Assembly: GCF_051201015.1 (NCBI RefSeq)
Contig: NZ_JBPEHI010000013.1
From: Petrimonas sulfuriphila
GTDB taxonomy: Bacteria; Bacteroidota; Bacteroidia; Bacteroidales; Dysgonomonadaceae
Strand: one strand, 5' to 3'
DNA: 64,000 bases
A model generated the notes under the pieces. The model made no database searches, was not told the DNA's origin, and saw only the letters and a program-made list of their open reading frames with translations. The position numbers and the translations under genes were made by a program. Below, piece by piece: positions 10,029 to 19,458 of the stretch (position 1 is its first letter; every line of letters starts with the position of its first letter).

Positions 10029-11219
10029 TTATTTAATCTGCTTTTTGTAGTCGTTAAGAACCGGCGTCATAAGTTCGTATTTTTCACCCGGATATTTTTC
10101 AAAATAGGTGCCGCCAATATATAAGCATGCGTAACCTCCTGATACTATGCCGAGTGTGGTGGCTGCCTCCAGGTCAAGTTTCATCTTTCCCTCGTTGAGT
10201 TGAAACATCAACGAGCCAATCACGCCGCCTACGAAATTATCTCCGCAGCCTGTTGTGTCTCCGTTATAAACCTTTTCTCTTATTCTCTTCGATATAGCGT
10301 CGGAAACGGGTAATTCCCGCATTTCAACCCTCCCGAACAATTCATTTCCTGCATACAGCAAAACATTCTTTGCCCCGTTGGTAATGATAACTGCACCTGT
10401 TTGCTTCTCAATAAAAAATTGCATGGCTTTTTCAATACTTTTTTCCCCGCTCAAGCGCAATGCCTCATCTCTATCGGTAATCAAAAGATCGATGTTTGGG
10501 TAGCTTTCATCGTTTTTTCCCAATGGCCACCTTTTATGTGGATTTGCCTTTTCATTCACGAAGTCGAAAACCGTGTTAACCAGTGTAATGCATCCGTTCT
10601 CCTTCGATTGTTGAAGCAACTCAACCAGATTGTCATGTATTTGCGGCACCAGAGCGCTCCCTCCGAATACAACAATGTCCGATTTGAAAAAATCGTTATC
10701 CAGGTTTTCGGGAGAATAGTCCCAGGCCGAGCCTATAGAGTTTACAAATACCCTTTCTCCGTGCCCGTTATCGTAACTGGGGTCGGAAAGGACATCGGTT
10801 GATGGAGTCAGGTTCCCCATTTGCTTGAAATGACTGATGTTTACCGGAAGTTTTTGCAAGGAGGATAACAGGAAACTCCCGTTTTCGTCAGGCCCGTGAC
10901 ACCCGTAGAACTTGATTTCACTATTCAATCCAAATGTGATCTGGGCAGCATGGATAAGGGCTACGATGCAGGGTCCTCCAACATTGATTTTGTCCGGCGC
11001 TCTCCCCGCTGTCAGTTCGTTGAGGATAACTTGAAAATTCTTTTTCGTGTACTCTTCAAATTCCTCTTTCAGTACCAGGTGTCCGGGACTAAGGCCTCCG
11101 TCTCCTCTTTTTTTCGAGGAATAAGAAAGAAAAGCATTGGAATAAAAAGATACGTTGTTGTACAGCCTGTCCACCAGGCAGCATCCTGTACCGGATACTG
11201 TTATTTTCTTTTTAAGCAT
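10029..11219 (-). CDS. PfkB-family sugar kinase, long-lid variant (candidate fructokinase)
   Basis: A 396-residue ribokinase/PfkB-fold kinase, clearly longer than the usual 300-330 residues. The glycine pair of the substrate-binding motif (INVGGP) lies at 79-83 rather than near 35-40, because about 45 residues including GDGGLSPGHLV are inserted in the lid region. The C-terminal signature GDTTGCGDNF at 320-329 carries the catalytic Asp327. It lies 12 bases after the isomerase gene and 9 before the mtlD-like gene. Given an upstream enzyme expected to make fructose from mannose, phosphorylation of fructose is the simplest role, but a nucleoside or other sugar substrate is not excluded. Confidence 0.85.
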   Translation of the reverse strand: MLKKKITVSGTGCCLVDRLYNNVSFYSNAFLSYSSKKRGDGGLSPGHLVLKEEFEEYTKKNFQVILNELTAGRAPDKINVGGPCIVALIHAAQITFGLNSEIKFYGCHGPDENGSFLLSSLQKLPVNISHFKQMGNLTPSTDVLSDPSYDNGHGERVFVNSIGSAWDYSPENLDNDFFKSDIVVFGGSALVPQIHDNLVELLQQSKENGCITLVNTVFDFVNEKANPHKRWPLGKNDESYPNIDLLITDRDEALRLSGEKSIEKAMQFFIEKQTGAVIITNGAKNVLLYAGNELFGRVEMRELPVSDAISKRIREKVYNGDTTGCGDNFVGGVIGSLMFQLNEGKMKLDLEAATTLGIVSGGYACLYIGGTYFEKYPGEKYELMTPVLNDYKKQIK

Positions 11220-11231
11220 TCCTGTTTTACG

Positions 11232-11909
11232 TTAAGAGAGAAAAGTGTTGTAATCGTTGACCAATAAATAGAGTGGCTTTTCATCTTCGACAATAGTCGG
11301 AAATCTTCCGATTATTTCGTGGAAACAGTTATCAGCCGAATCATCGTTTACCATGCTTACCTCCCCGACAAGTACCTTCCCTTTCCCCGGCTCGCCATAG
11401 AAGCGATGATACATACCCTGCTCCAGAGAAATACTTTCTCCCGGTGTTAAGACTACTTTTCCTCCTGCTTCCACCCACCCTTTTATACCGTCTTTCTTAA
11501 AGTGTACGTCCGTGGTATCAAGTTGGTTGTCAAGGGTAGAATTGTAAAGCTCGATAACCAGGTTTCCTCCGCCCCGGTTAATGATGTCTTCCATTTTTGA
11601 CCAATGATAGTGCATCGGGGTTTCCTGATTTTCCTCCACGATCATTATTTTTTCGGCGTACGGCTTTTTGTCTACATTGAATTTTCCGTTTCTGATGGTA
11701 AACAGAAACAATCCCCGGCTGTGAAAATCTCCTGAACCGAAGTCGGTTATGTCCCATCCCAACATGTTGTTGAAAATTTCTTCCGCATTTTTTTTGTTTT
11801 CCCTCCACTCATCTATCGTCCAATAAGCCCAGGGAGGTAACAAAAAATTTTTTTCGTGTAAAAACTCTTTCGCTTCTCTTAAGATCTGATTGATTTCACT
11901 TCGTTTCAT
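11232..11909 (-). CDS. D-lyxose isomerase family (probable mannose-fructose isomerase)
   Basis: A 225-residue single-domain cupin of the D-lyxose isomerase family, which interconverts D-lyxose and D-xylulose and also D-mannose and D-fructose. The metal-binding residues are visible: His100, His102 and Glu107 in TPMHYHWSKMED, and His168 in LEQGMYHRFYG. Length matches the family. There is no signal peptide, so it acts in the cytoplasm after sugar uptake. Because every glycosidase in this operon releases mannose, isomerisation of mannose to fructose is the likely physiological reaction; this is an inference from context. Confidence 0.88.
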   Translation of the reverse strand: MKRSEINQILREAKEFLHEKNFLLPPWAYWTIDEWRENKKNAEEIFNNMLGWDITDFGSGDFHSRGLFLFTIRNGKFNVDKKPYAEKIMIVEENQETPMHYHWSKMEDIINRGGGNLVIELYNSTLDNQLDTTDVHFKKDGIKGWVEAGGKVVLTPGESISLEQGMYHRFYGEPGKGKVLVGEVSMVNDDSADNCFHEIIGRFPTIVEDEKPLYLLVNDYNTFLS

Positions 11910-11944
11910 AAATATAAATTTGATGTTTTAGTAGATTGTATCTT

Positions 11945-14335
11945 TCAAAAGGGTTTTCCCCATTTTTTATTGGGATAAGGACCCAGTTCCAACTCAAGTT
12001 CTCCTCCGTTTAAAAAATCAGAAACAGGAAATTGAAAACGGGACCATTTTATACCGTTCAATATGGCGTGTTGAATGTATATGTCTGCAGGATTTTTCTT
12101 TTTTACAGAAATCCTGAACAGGGTGTTTTGTAGGGGATCTGCCAAAGAGGGAAACCTCAACACTATTTTATCGAACAGGGGGCTTGTGATCTCCAACTCG
12201 GGAAATTCACCCACACATCCGTGCAAATCGAATAACCCGATGGCCATTAACACCCCAAGCGCACCCAGCATTCCCTGATCTTCGTCACCGTTGTACCCGC
12301 TGTACGGATCCACTCCTCCAAAAGCTTTCTCCTTGACCTCGCGCACCCAGTACTGTGTTTTCCAGGGAGCTCCGGCGTGACTGAACAAATGAGCCATTGC
12401 CAGTGAAGGTTGGTTCTCATAATCAACCCAGGCAGAGCCATGTTCTCCGTGGGGAGCAATAAACCGAAAATCCTTTGCTTTTAAAAAATTTGACTCCAGC
12501 TTCTCGATGAATTTTTTGTTTCCTCCCATTTCCTGGATTAAACCTTCCATGTTTTGAGGAACATAAAAAGTATATGTAGCCGAACTTCCTTCAATAAATC
12601 CGGGGGAATTGAATTTCCCCTTTTCCACAACGGGCGTGAAATCCTTCAGCCATTCCCCTGAGACATGTCGCGGACGTGACCACCCGATTGCCGGATCGAA
12701 AACATTTCTCCAATTCTCGGAACGTTGTATGAAAAGTTTCCTGTCTTCGCTCTTTTTCAGTATCCCGGCCATCTGGGCAAGACACCAGTCCTGATAAGCA
12801 TATTCAAGCGTCATTGCCGCTCCCTCGCGGTGAAAGCCCTCACCTCGCTCCCTGATCTCGATGGGTACATATCCCTTTTCGACGTACCAATCCATCCCGC
12901 CTCCCGAAGGATGCGGGCCTGCTTCGTAACCGGCCCTGTCCCTTATCCCTCCAGGGAAAGCATTTTTTCGGGCTCCGGTATAGGCACTAACGGGATCGAA
13001 TGTGGCCCGTTTTGAAGACAACAGGGCGGCTATCAATGGGGTTGTGTGATCTCCCACCATGACATAGGAATAATTTCCCCCCCAGGAACAGCGGGCCATT
13101 GTCCCCGCATTCCGGTAGTAGTCAAGAAATGTTTCTACCATCCAGTTGCCGTATTCGGGATAAAGCAGTGTCCAAAAGATGTTCAGGTTCCATTGTCCTC
13201 CCCAAAGCCCGTCTCCTTCGATGAAGTGCCGGGTGGGCTTGTTATCGCTTCCCAACGGGAGTTTTCTTGCCACCGGATACATGCCTGTCCAATCCATATA
13301 TGAACCATCTACATCGTCGGATATTCTTTTTGAAGCGGTATGCATCAAATCGGTATATAGCTTTATGCGCTGTTCCCGGGTCCCTCCCTCCACCAGTACC
13401 CGGCTTAAATAGTTGTCCCACGCTTCTGCGGCATCTTTTACCACTTTGTCAAAATTCCAATGCGGTAATTCTGAGCTCAAGTTCATCCTCGCATTTTCAG
13501 TGCTGACAAAAGAGATGCCTACCTTGATGCATATCTGTTCGTTGTTTTTCAATCCTCTGTAGGTTACGTATGCGCCGATGGTATCGCCGGATATGAGATT
13601 TTCTTCAGGGCGGATTATCTTTCGGATACCTTCCTTGTTTTTCTCCCAACCGTTAAAACTGTCAAATGGCTTGTCGAATTGAGCAACAAAGAAAATCAGG
13701 TAAGGTTTTTTTCTCCTGAACGTGGGGGAGAGGAGAGAATATCCTTCAATTTCGTTTGAACTGATTTTTCTTGCGTAGGCATATGATGTTTTTGTTGCCC
13801 CCAGAGCAGCGCTTAAATCAAAGATGATGTGGGCGGTATCTGCTGCCGGGAAAGTGTACCGATGCATTCCTACCCTACAGGTAGCGGTCAGCTCCGCCGT
13901 AATTTGAGAATCTTCGAGAAAAACTTTGTGATAACCCACCTTGACCACCTCTTTGTCGTGACTGAATTCCGACTTGCTTGCTTCAAGCCCGAGGTACCCT
14001 TTACATTCTCCCACAACCGGCATTACCGGTATACCGGCAGTTTGTCCGTTGTGCACATGTGAGAAATTCAGGATATATTTTTCGTCGTATAAATACCCTG
14101 AATTCCACATCTCGCCGTGTTTCATATCGGGAGAGAGGGAGACCATCCCAAAGGGAAGTGCCGCAGATATAAAATAATCGTACCTGGATTTGTGCGTGTC
14201 AATCAAAGGGTTTGCCAAATCTGAAGGCCTTTCCTGACTCACGGAACGGAGGTGAGGAACGGCCATAACCGATAGAATAAGTAATATTTTTAACCTGTTC
14301 ATGTTGATCTTTATTGCGTGCTGACTTTTTGTCAT
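11945..14335 (-). CDS. GH92 family enzyme with Gln in place of the catalytic acid
   Basis: A 796-residue GH92 protein, exported. The opening block ANPLIDT is followed by ALPFGMVSLSPD, and the C-terminal catalytic block has NGDEDQGMLGAL (Asp684 and Asp686). The position that is Glu in the other two GH92 proteins here (GNEPS) is Gln642 in ENQPS; the codon is at 12410-12412 and the neighbouring PS and GxPWKTQ residues align without a gap. The nominal start overlaps the preceding stop as ATGA. An internal ATG at 14300-14302 gives a cleaner signal peptide (MNRLKILLILSVMAVPHL) and may be the true start. The family is certain. Activity may be on phosphodiester-linked mannose, or lost (see findings). 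Confidence 0.9.
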   Translation of the reverse strand: MTKSQHAIKINMNRLKILLILSVMAVPHLRSVSQERPSDLANPLIDTHKSRYDYFISAALPFGMVSLSPDMKHGEMWNSGYLYDEKYILNFSHVHNGQTAGIPVMPVVGECKGYLGLEASKSEFSHDKEVVKVGYHKVFLEDSQITAELTATCRVGMHRYTFPAADTAHIIFDLSAALGATKTSYAYARKISSNEIEGYSLLSPTFRRKKPYLIFFVAQFDKPFDSFNGWEKNKEGIRKIIRPEENLISGDTIGAYVTYRGLKNNEQICIKVGISFVSTENARMNLSSELPHWNFDKVVKDAAEAWDNYLSRVLVEGGTREQRIKLYTDLMHTASKRISDDVDGSYMDWTGMYPVARKLPLGSDNKPTRHFIEGDGLWGGQWNLNIFWTLLYPEYGNWMVETFLDYYRNAGTMARCSWGGNYSYVMVGDHTTPLIAALLSSKRATFDPVSAYTGARKNAFPGGIRDRAGYEAGPHPSGGGMDWYVEKGYVPIEIRERGEGFHREGAAMTLEYAYQDWCLAQMAGILKKSEDRKLFIQRSENWRNVFDPAIGWSRPRHVSGEWLKDFTPVVEKGKFNSPGFIEGSSATYTFYVPQNMEGLIQEMGGNKKFIEKLESNFLKAKDFRFIAPHGEHGSAWVDYENQPSLAMAHLFSHAGAPWKTQYWVREVKEKAFGGVDPYSGYNGDEDQGMLGALGVLMAIGLFDLHGCVGEFPELEITSPLFDKIVLRFPSLADPLQNTLFRISVKKKNPADIYIQHAILNGIKWSRFQFPVSDFLNGGELELELGPYPNKKWGKPF

Positions 14336-15348
14336 CCCAGATAATCTCTCTTGAACTTATACCGGATGTTTCTGTCTGTTCTGCCTCTTTCCCTGATAAC
14401 CAGGTTTGAGTCCTCCAACCTGATGTTATCTACTCCGTTGAAATCTTCAGGGATCCTGGCCAGAAAGGCCAGAAAAGTCTTTTCAATCGTTTCTTGGGCA
14501 TCGATAAACTCATACAGGTTCCGGTCAAAGATCTTCCCTTTTTTTGCCACTACCGTGAAAGGTTCGTGTAACCCGGTAGTGCCAAATTCCATACCGAAAG
14601 CTACAGGATTGCCGTTTTCCATGGATCGCCAAAAATTAATCCAGGGATAATCCTCAACTTTCCACAGATAGCCCAACATAACCCCCAGGGTGGGATTACT
14701 TGCGGTAACCCAGCCGTAAGTTTCACGTTTGTTGTAAATGAAAGAGGATACCCTGGGCCAGGGATCCTGAAAATGCCGCAGGTCTACTTTCCCATCCTTA
14801 TGAACGGCTTCAGGCCAACACAGAACAGGTTCTTCCTGATGTAAACTTCCGTCTTCCTTGTCTTCAAATCCTTTTTCGGTATTGTTATCGAATAAGGTTT
14901 TCCTGTCGAGAAAAGGCGGCGCAACGGTGACGTGTTGAACTAGGTTGAACATGCGGCCATACTTGTTGAGGTTCCTGATTTTTTCCGAAACGAAAAATAG
15001 CGGCTCTTCTCCCGACAGACTGACCTGCCGGGTTATTTCCAGTCCCCCCATCGGTAAGGTGCAACACATAACGCATTCGTTAGAAGTGCTGGTAGCAGCA
15101 TGGTTTATTAGTTCCCATCGTTGACTGTTCACTTCTCCGTGATGCGTAAACCCATTTGATTTTTCGGCTTCGGAAGGAGGCCCCCAACGGTCGAAACAAA
15201 GGAAATGGCCTTTAAAAGGAGGTTGTGTCTCGTCTTTAATCACCCAGTTAATGGGATTCAAAGGCTGATCTTTCAGGTGAAAATCGGAATAAGAACCGCC
15301 ATCTAAATTTATCTTCAGCAAGACGTTGTTGTTTTCTAAAATGACCAT
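14332..15348 (-). CDS. Aldose 1-epimerase-like cytoplasmic protein, function unknown
   Basis: A 338-residue protein without signal peptide or membrane segments. Its pattern of beta strands and its spaced aromatic/histidine motifs (FCFDRWGPPSEAE, FTHHGEVNSQRWEL, LVQHVTVAPPF) suggest the galactose-mutarotase/aldose-epimerase beta-sandwich fold. I recognise the fold, not a characterised family. It sits 9 bases after the sugar porter and overlaps the following GH92 start by 4 bases, so it is tightly embedded in the operon. A mutarotase supplying the right anomer of mannose to the isomerase would fit; that is an inference. It could equally be a non-enzymatic sugar-binding member of the fold. Confidence 0.65.
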   Translation of the reverse strand: MVILENNNVLLKINLDGGSYSDFHLKDQPLNPINWVIKDETQPPFKGHFLCFDRWGPPSEAEKSNGFTHHGEVNSQRWELINHAATSTSNECVMCCTLPMGGLEITRQVSLSGEEPLFFVSEKIRNLNKYGRMFNLVQHVTVAPPFLDRKTLFDNNTEKGFEDKEDGSLHQEEPVLCWPEAVHKDGKVDLRHFQDPWPRVSSFIYNKRETYGWVTASNPTLGVMLGYLWKVEDYPWINFWRSMENGNPVAFGMEFGTTGLHEPFTVVAKKGKIFDRNLYEFIDAQETIEKTFLAFLARIPEDFNGVDNIRLEDSNLVIRERGRTDRNIRYKFKRDYLG

Positions 15349-15357
15349 GCTTATAGA

Positions 15358-16734
15358 TTATTTGTCCGGTATCAACTTTTTACTCAGCGCTTCCAGGGAG
15401 ATCCCCCGGGTTTCAGGTACTTTCTGTAATACCCATATCAGTTGCAGCACCATCATGAAGGCAAAGAAGGCAAATATGGGCCAGGGGTTTTCCCGGAAGA
15501 CACCTCTTTCGGAATCCAAAAAAACAGGAGTGATCAACGTAATGAGGGCAGCAAAGACCCAATGTATACTCGCACCGAAAGACTGGCCTTTCGCCCGGAT
15601 ACCGGTTGGGAATATTTCCGAAATAAAGACCCAGATAACCGTGCCTTGTCCGATAGCGTGCGATGCGCAGAACAACAACAAAAAGACCAGCAGGGCCATG
15701 GATCCGGCGTGAGTATAGAAACTCCACGCAACCATTACAAGGCTTATAATGTATCCGAATGAGCCGATAATAAGTAGTTTTTTCCGGCCCAGCTTATCGA
15801 TAAGGTATAATCCTAAAAAAGTAAAAATGATGTTTATTCCGCCAAGCAGGATGGAGTTCATTAAGGAGTCTCTAGCTGCCAATCCGGATCGTTCCAGAAT
15901 CTCGGGAGCATAGTAGAGAATAAAATTAATACCCGACCACTGATTGAAAAAAGCGATGAAGAAAGCCAACCACAGGATACGTTTGTACCGGGGGATAAAA
16001 AGGGAAGATTTTTTACGCTTCATTTGTTCCCTAATATGGTTTGCAATGGTTTGAACCTCTTCTTTCGGATGATTAATCCCTAGCCGGGTAATTATTTCTT
16101 CAGCTTCTCCCTCCCTGTTTTTCATCACCAGCCATCTTGGACTTTCGGGAACAAAGATTACCAGCAGTGCGTAAACAAGAGAAGGTATAATCATAACACC
16201 CAGCATCCAACGCCAATCGTTTGCTCCGTCAAATCCCTTTAAAAAATAATTTGAAATATATGCTATCAGCAAACCAAATACAATGTTGAACTGATACATT
16301 CCGGTAAGCTTTCCCCTGTTTGCCGGAGTAGAAATTTCCGATATATAGATGGGGGCCACAACAGAAGATATTCCGATCCCCAATCCCCCGATAAATCGAA
16401 AGAAAGAAAAAGAATAGGGGTTTGTAGCCAATGCCGTTCCTATTGTTGATAAGCTGAACAAGATCCCGACGCTGAGCAATACTTTTTTTCTTCCGAATTT
16501 TTCCGTGGGAAACCCACCGAAAATTGCTCCGATCACGGTGCCCCATAAAGCCATGGACATGATAAAAAATCCATGAAATAGTGGGGAGGTGTTCCACAGT
16601 TCCTTAATGGGTAAATTGGCTCCGGAAATGACAACCGTGTCAAACCCAAAAATGAAACCGGCCAAGGCAGCTATAAGGGAAATACCGGTTAAATTAATTC
16701 TCTTTTCAGAAACTACTGTATTTAGGTTTTGCAT
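15358..16734 (-). CDS. MFS sugar porter (XylE/GLUT-like)
   Basis: A 458-residue inner-membrane transporter with 12 predicted hydrophobic helices and the sugar-porter signatures: GRKKVLL after TM2, PESPRWLV before the central loop, GINFILYYAP in the seventh helix region, a second GRKK loop, and PETRG near the C terminus. Such porters bring free hexoses or pentoses into the cytoplasm by proton symport. It lies 24 bases after the GH38 gene and 9 bases before the epimerase-like gene. In this operon the expected cargo is mannose released in the periplasm. Confidence 0.92.
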   Translation of the reverse strand: MQNLNTVVSEKRINLTGISLIAALAGFIFGFDTVVISGANLPIKELWNTSPLFHGFFIMSMALWGTVIGAIFGGFPTEKFGRKKVLLSVGILFSLSTIGTALATNPYSFSFFRFIGGLGIGISSVVAPIYISEISTPANRGKLTGMYQFNIVFGLLIAYISNYFLKGFDGANDWRWMLGVMIIPSLVYALLVIFVPESPRWLVMKNREGEAEEIITRLGINHPKEEVQTIANHIREQMKRKKSSLFIPRYKRILWLAFFIAFFNQWSGINFILYYAPEILERSGLAARDSLMNSILLGGINIIFTFLGLYLIDKLGRKKLLIIGSFGYIISLVMVAWSFYTHAGSMALLVFLLLFCASHAIGQGTVIWVFISEIFPTGIRAKGQSFGASIHWVFAALITLITPVFLDSERGVFRENPWPIFAFFAFMMVLQLIWVLQKVPETRGISLEALSKKLIPDK

Positions 16735-16758
16735 ACATCACTAATTTAAGTTTGTCCG

Positions 16759-19431
16759 TTAAGGTTTGATACCGATTGTTGCAATTTCATGGGGTTTTAA
16801 CTGTACAGATAGGGTTGTACCTTGTAAGGCAGGTGAAGATACACCTTGGAGGGGCATTTCTATCAGGTTCAGCCTTCGTGCCGATGTTGCCGCAACGGGT
16901 AGATTAATAGTGGCGGTTGTTGCTTTTCCTTCAGTTTCCACCATTCTGATTATAAGTTCATTGCCCTCTTCGGATTGTTTGATGCCTGTTATTGCTATGT
17001 TGGGCTGGGCTACGGAGAAGAACGATTTTTCCTCGGGTTGTGTGGCGTGGTCTTTTATCAGAGCCAGCGAGGGAGGCTCTGCTGCCAGCACGGGAACATT
17101 GTAATCATCGCCTTCTACCCATACGCCATTCTTCCAATCTCCCGCGTGAGGATAAAGTGCATAACTGATGACAAATTTGCCGAGATTGGGATAGATGTCC
17201 GGACTGCCTGCGGCTCTCATCAGCGTAAGCCGTAGTTCCCCGTCGTGATAGGAATGCCCGTATTTGGTTTTATTTAGAAGGGCTATACCGGCTTGCCCGT
17301 CGGTTACGTCCACCCATTTTTGTGCGGGCACTTCCTGTCCGTCACCTCTTTCGGGATCAACACCGTAAACATTCGATTGGGAGGTGAGGTGTCTGGGCAC
17401 GGCTCCTCCCTGAAACTTACCGTTTGTCGGCCTTTCAACCACATCAAAAGGCACCTGGCAATAAAATCTTGGAGCATCAAATGCCAGTGGAAAGTGAGCC
17501 CTTAGCATGGGTGAATCGGTTGAGTCTGTTCCGGTTTCAAGCCAATGCACTTCCATTTCGTATTCGATTCTCGGATAGGAACGGTAGATGTAGGTTCTTT
17601 CGGTGAAACTCGATTTTCCCCAGTATTTAACCGTTTCAATACATGCCCTTACCGGCCCGTTTTCTACTACCTTCACGCTTCTTACATCATCTACCTCTTC
17701 TTCTTTTACAATCTTATTCAAGGTCCATGATTTCATTCCCCCTTTCTTGTCTTCTAGATACATTTTGAGGCGATTCAGTTCTTTCCCTTCCTGAACATAT
17801 TCTTTCCCGTTACGTTTGTCGTACAGACTTGAGATTGATCCGGTTTTCATGTTTACTTTTACCTTAAAGAAATCTGTTTCGAATGTGTTGTTTTCGAAAG
17901 GGATCGGTTCATTGAACGTGCCCGGCTGGGTCATATCCACGTAGAACGTTTTGTATCCTCCTGCCGGCATTTCGTCAACAATGAATTGTATTTTTGAGGT
18001 GAACCCCGGAGGAGTTACCTTGGACCATACAATTTGCGCGGGATACGTTTTTCCGGAAGCATCACGAACCAAAACAGTAGGATAATTTCCCTGGCCTTTA
18101 TCGATGGGAGTAATGTTTTTTGACCCGTAATAATCGCCCCAGCTTGTCGATTTTACGGAAGCAGGTTGCGTGTGAGAATAGACGTTTGCTTCCACAACCG
18201 TTTTACGCGAGACTGGCTGCAGGTTAAATGCTACCACAGGTTGTCCCATGTTGGTCTGAAATTTTATTTCGTCGGCTGTTTTCCGGAAGGCGTTGTCCCT
18301 CAGTTCCGTCGACTTCCGGAGATTTTCCATATACCGGGCAACGGCTTCTTTGTTGGCTTCGTTGATAGCCGATCCGGGAAGAATATCGTGAAACTGGTTG
18401 AATGTTTGTGTAATCCAGAGGTCGCGTATTTCTTCAGCAGGGTAGTTGTCTCCTTTCAACCAGCGTAGCGTATTAAAAAACTCGTTGCTGTACAGCATGT
18501 TCTCGTTGTTACGGTTCCCTGATTTTATTTCCGATACGGTGGTGTAACAACCTTCGAATATAAACTGCATTTCACCGTGATGCGTTGGTTTGTCTTTGGC
18601 TTCAACGGCGCTTTTCTTAAAGAAATCTTTCGCCGTCGTAAATTTTACGGCAGGATAATCAGCCATCTTATCCAGTTGATGGACCATCTCTATGTTTGCC
18701 CGGGTGGGACCTCCTCCGTGATCTCCTACGCCGGTAATTTGCAGGATCCGGTGCCCTTTGGGGTCAAATTTGGTGAGTTCATCTTTCAGTTTCAAGTTAA
18801 TGTCGCCGTTATAGGTGTCGTTTGCGTAGCAAAGGACTTTAGATAAATCAGTCCCTTCCCACCAGAATGTACCGATATAAGGTTTGCACCGGTGAAAATA
18901 GAAATAATTACATCCGGCCAATTTCAATATTTGAGGCATCTGCGACACATGGCCGAAGTTATCGGGTAGCCAGCCGATGGTTGCCATTTTTCCGAAATGT
19001 TTCTGGAAGTAGCGTTGTCCAAGTAAAAAGGAACGGGTTATGGCCTCACCGGAAGAAAGATTCATATCGCCTTCGGTCCACATACCCCCAACGGGTTCAA
19101 AGCGCCCCTCTTTTACGTAGTTTTTAACTTCTTCAAACAACGGAGGATCTACTTTTTCCACGAAGTTGTAAACAGAGGCCTGGCTCTGAATCATGGTATA
19201 ATCGGGAAATTCCTTCATAAAAGCGACGGCTTGCCTGAGATTGTCGTTGCACATTTTCATGGTTTCGGAGTAAGTCCATAGCCAGTTCATATCCATGTGG
19301 GCATGTCCTACGACATGGATGGTATCTTTCTTTGATACGTCGGGAACAAGAGGTTCGTTGAACATTGCAAAAGAGGATAACGATACCCACGAAACACAAA
19401 GGGTGATAAGAATTGCTTTCATCGTATTCAT
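16759..19431 (-). CDS. GH38 alpha-mannosidase
   Basis: An 890-residue secreted glycoside hydrolase family 38 enzyme, a zinc-dependent retaining alpha-mannosidase. A signal peptide covers the first ~22 residues. The zinc and active-site motif HAHMDMNWLW is at 43-52, with His45 and Asp47 prominent. The nucleophile aspartate is most likely Asp157 in GWLPDNFGHVSQMP. The rest is the helical middle domain and the C-terminal beta-sandwich domains usual for the family. It follows the other GH38 gene by 27 bases. Periplasmic trimming of manno-oligosaccharides imported by the SusC/D pair is the likely role. Confidence 0.93.
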   Translation of the reverse strand: MNTMKAILITLCVSWVSLSSFAMFNEPLVPDVSKKDTIHVVGHAHMDMNWLWTYSETMKMCNDNLRQAVAFMKEFPDYTMIQSQASVYNFVEKVDPPLFEEVKNYVKEGRFEPVGGMWTEGDMNLSSGEAITRSFLLGQRYFQKHFGKMATIGWLPDNFGHVSQMPQILKLAGCNYFYFHRCKPYIGTFWWEGTDLSKVLCYANDTYNGDINLKLKDELTKFDPKGHRILQITGVGDHGGGPTRANIEMVHQLDKMADYPAVKFTTAKDFFKKSAVEAKDKPTHHGEMQFIFEGCYTTVSEIKSGNRNNENMLYSNEFFNTLRWLKGDNYPAEEIRDLWITQTFNQFHDILPGSAINEANKEAVARYMENLRKSTELRDNAFRKTADEIKFQTNMGQPVVAFNLQPVSRKTVVEANVYSHTQPASVKSTSWGDYYGSKNITPIDKGQGNYPTVLVRDASGKTYPAQIVWSKVTPPGFTSKIQFIVDEMPAGGYKTFYVDMTQPGTFNEPIPFENNTFETDFFKVKVNMKTGSISSLYDKRNGKEYVQEGKELNRLKMYLEDKKGGMKSWTLNKIVKEEEVDDVRSVKVVENGPVRACIETVKYWGKSSFTERTYIYRSYPRIEYEMEVHWLETGTDSTDSPMLRAHFPLAFDAPRFYCQVPFDVVERPTNGKFQGGAVPRHLTSQSNVYGVDPERGDGQEVPAQKWVDVTDGQAGIALLNKTKYGHSYHDGELRLTLMRAAGSPDIYPNLGKFVISYALYPHAGDWKNGVWVEGDDYNVPVLAAEPPSLALIKDHATQPEEKSFFSVAQPNIAITGIKQSEEGNELIIRMVETEGKATTATINLPVAATSARRLNLIEMPLQGVSSPALQGTTLSVQLKPHEIATIGIKP

Positions 19432-19458
19432 TTTTTGATGATTTAGTTTAGAAAAACA

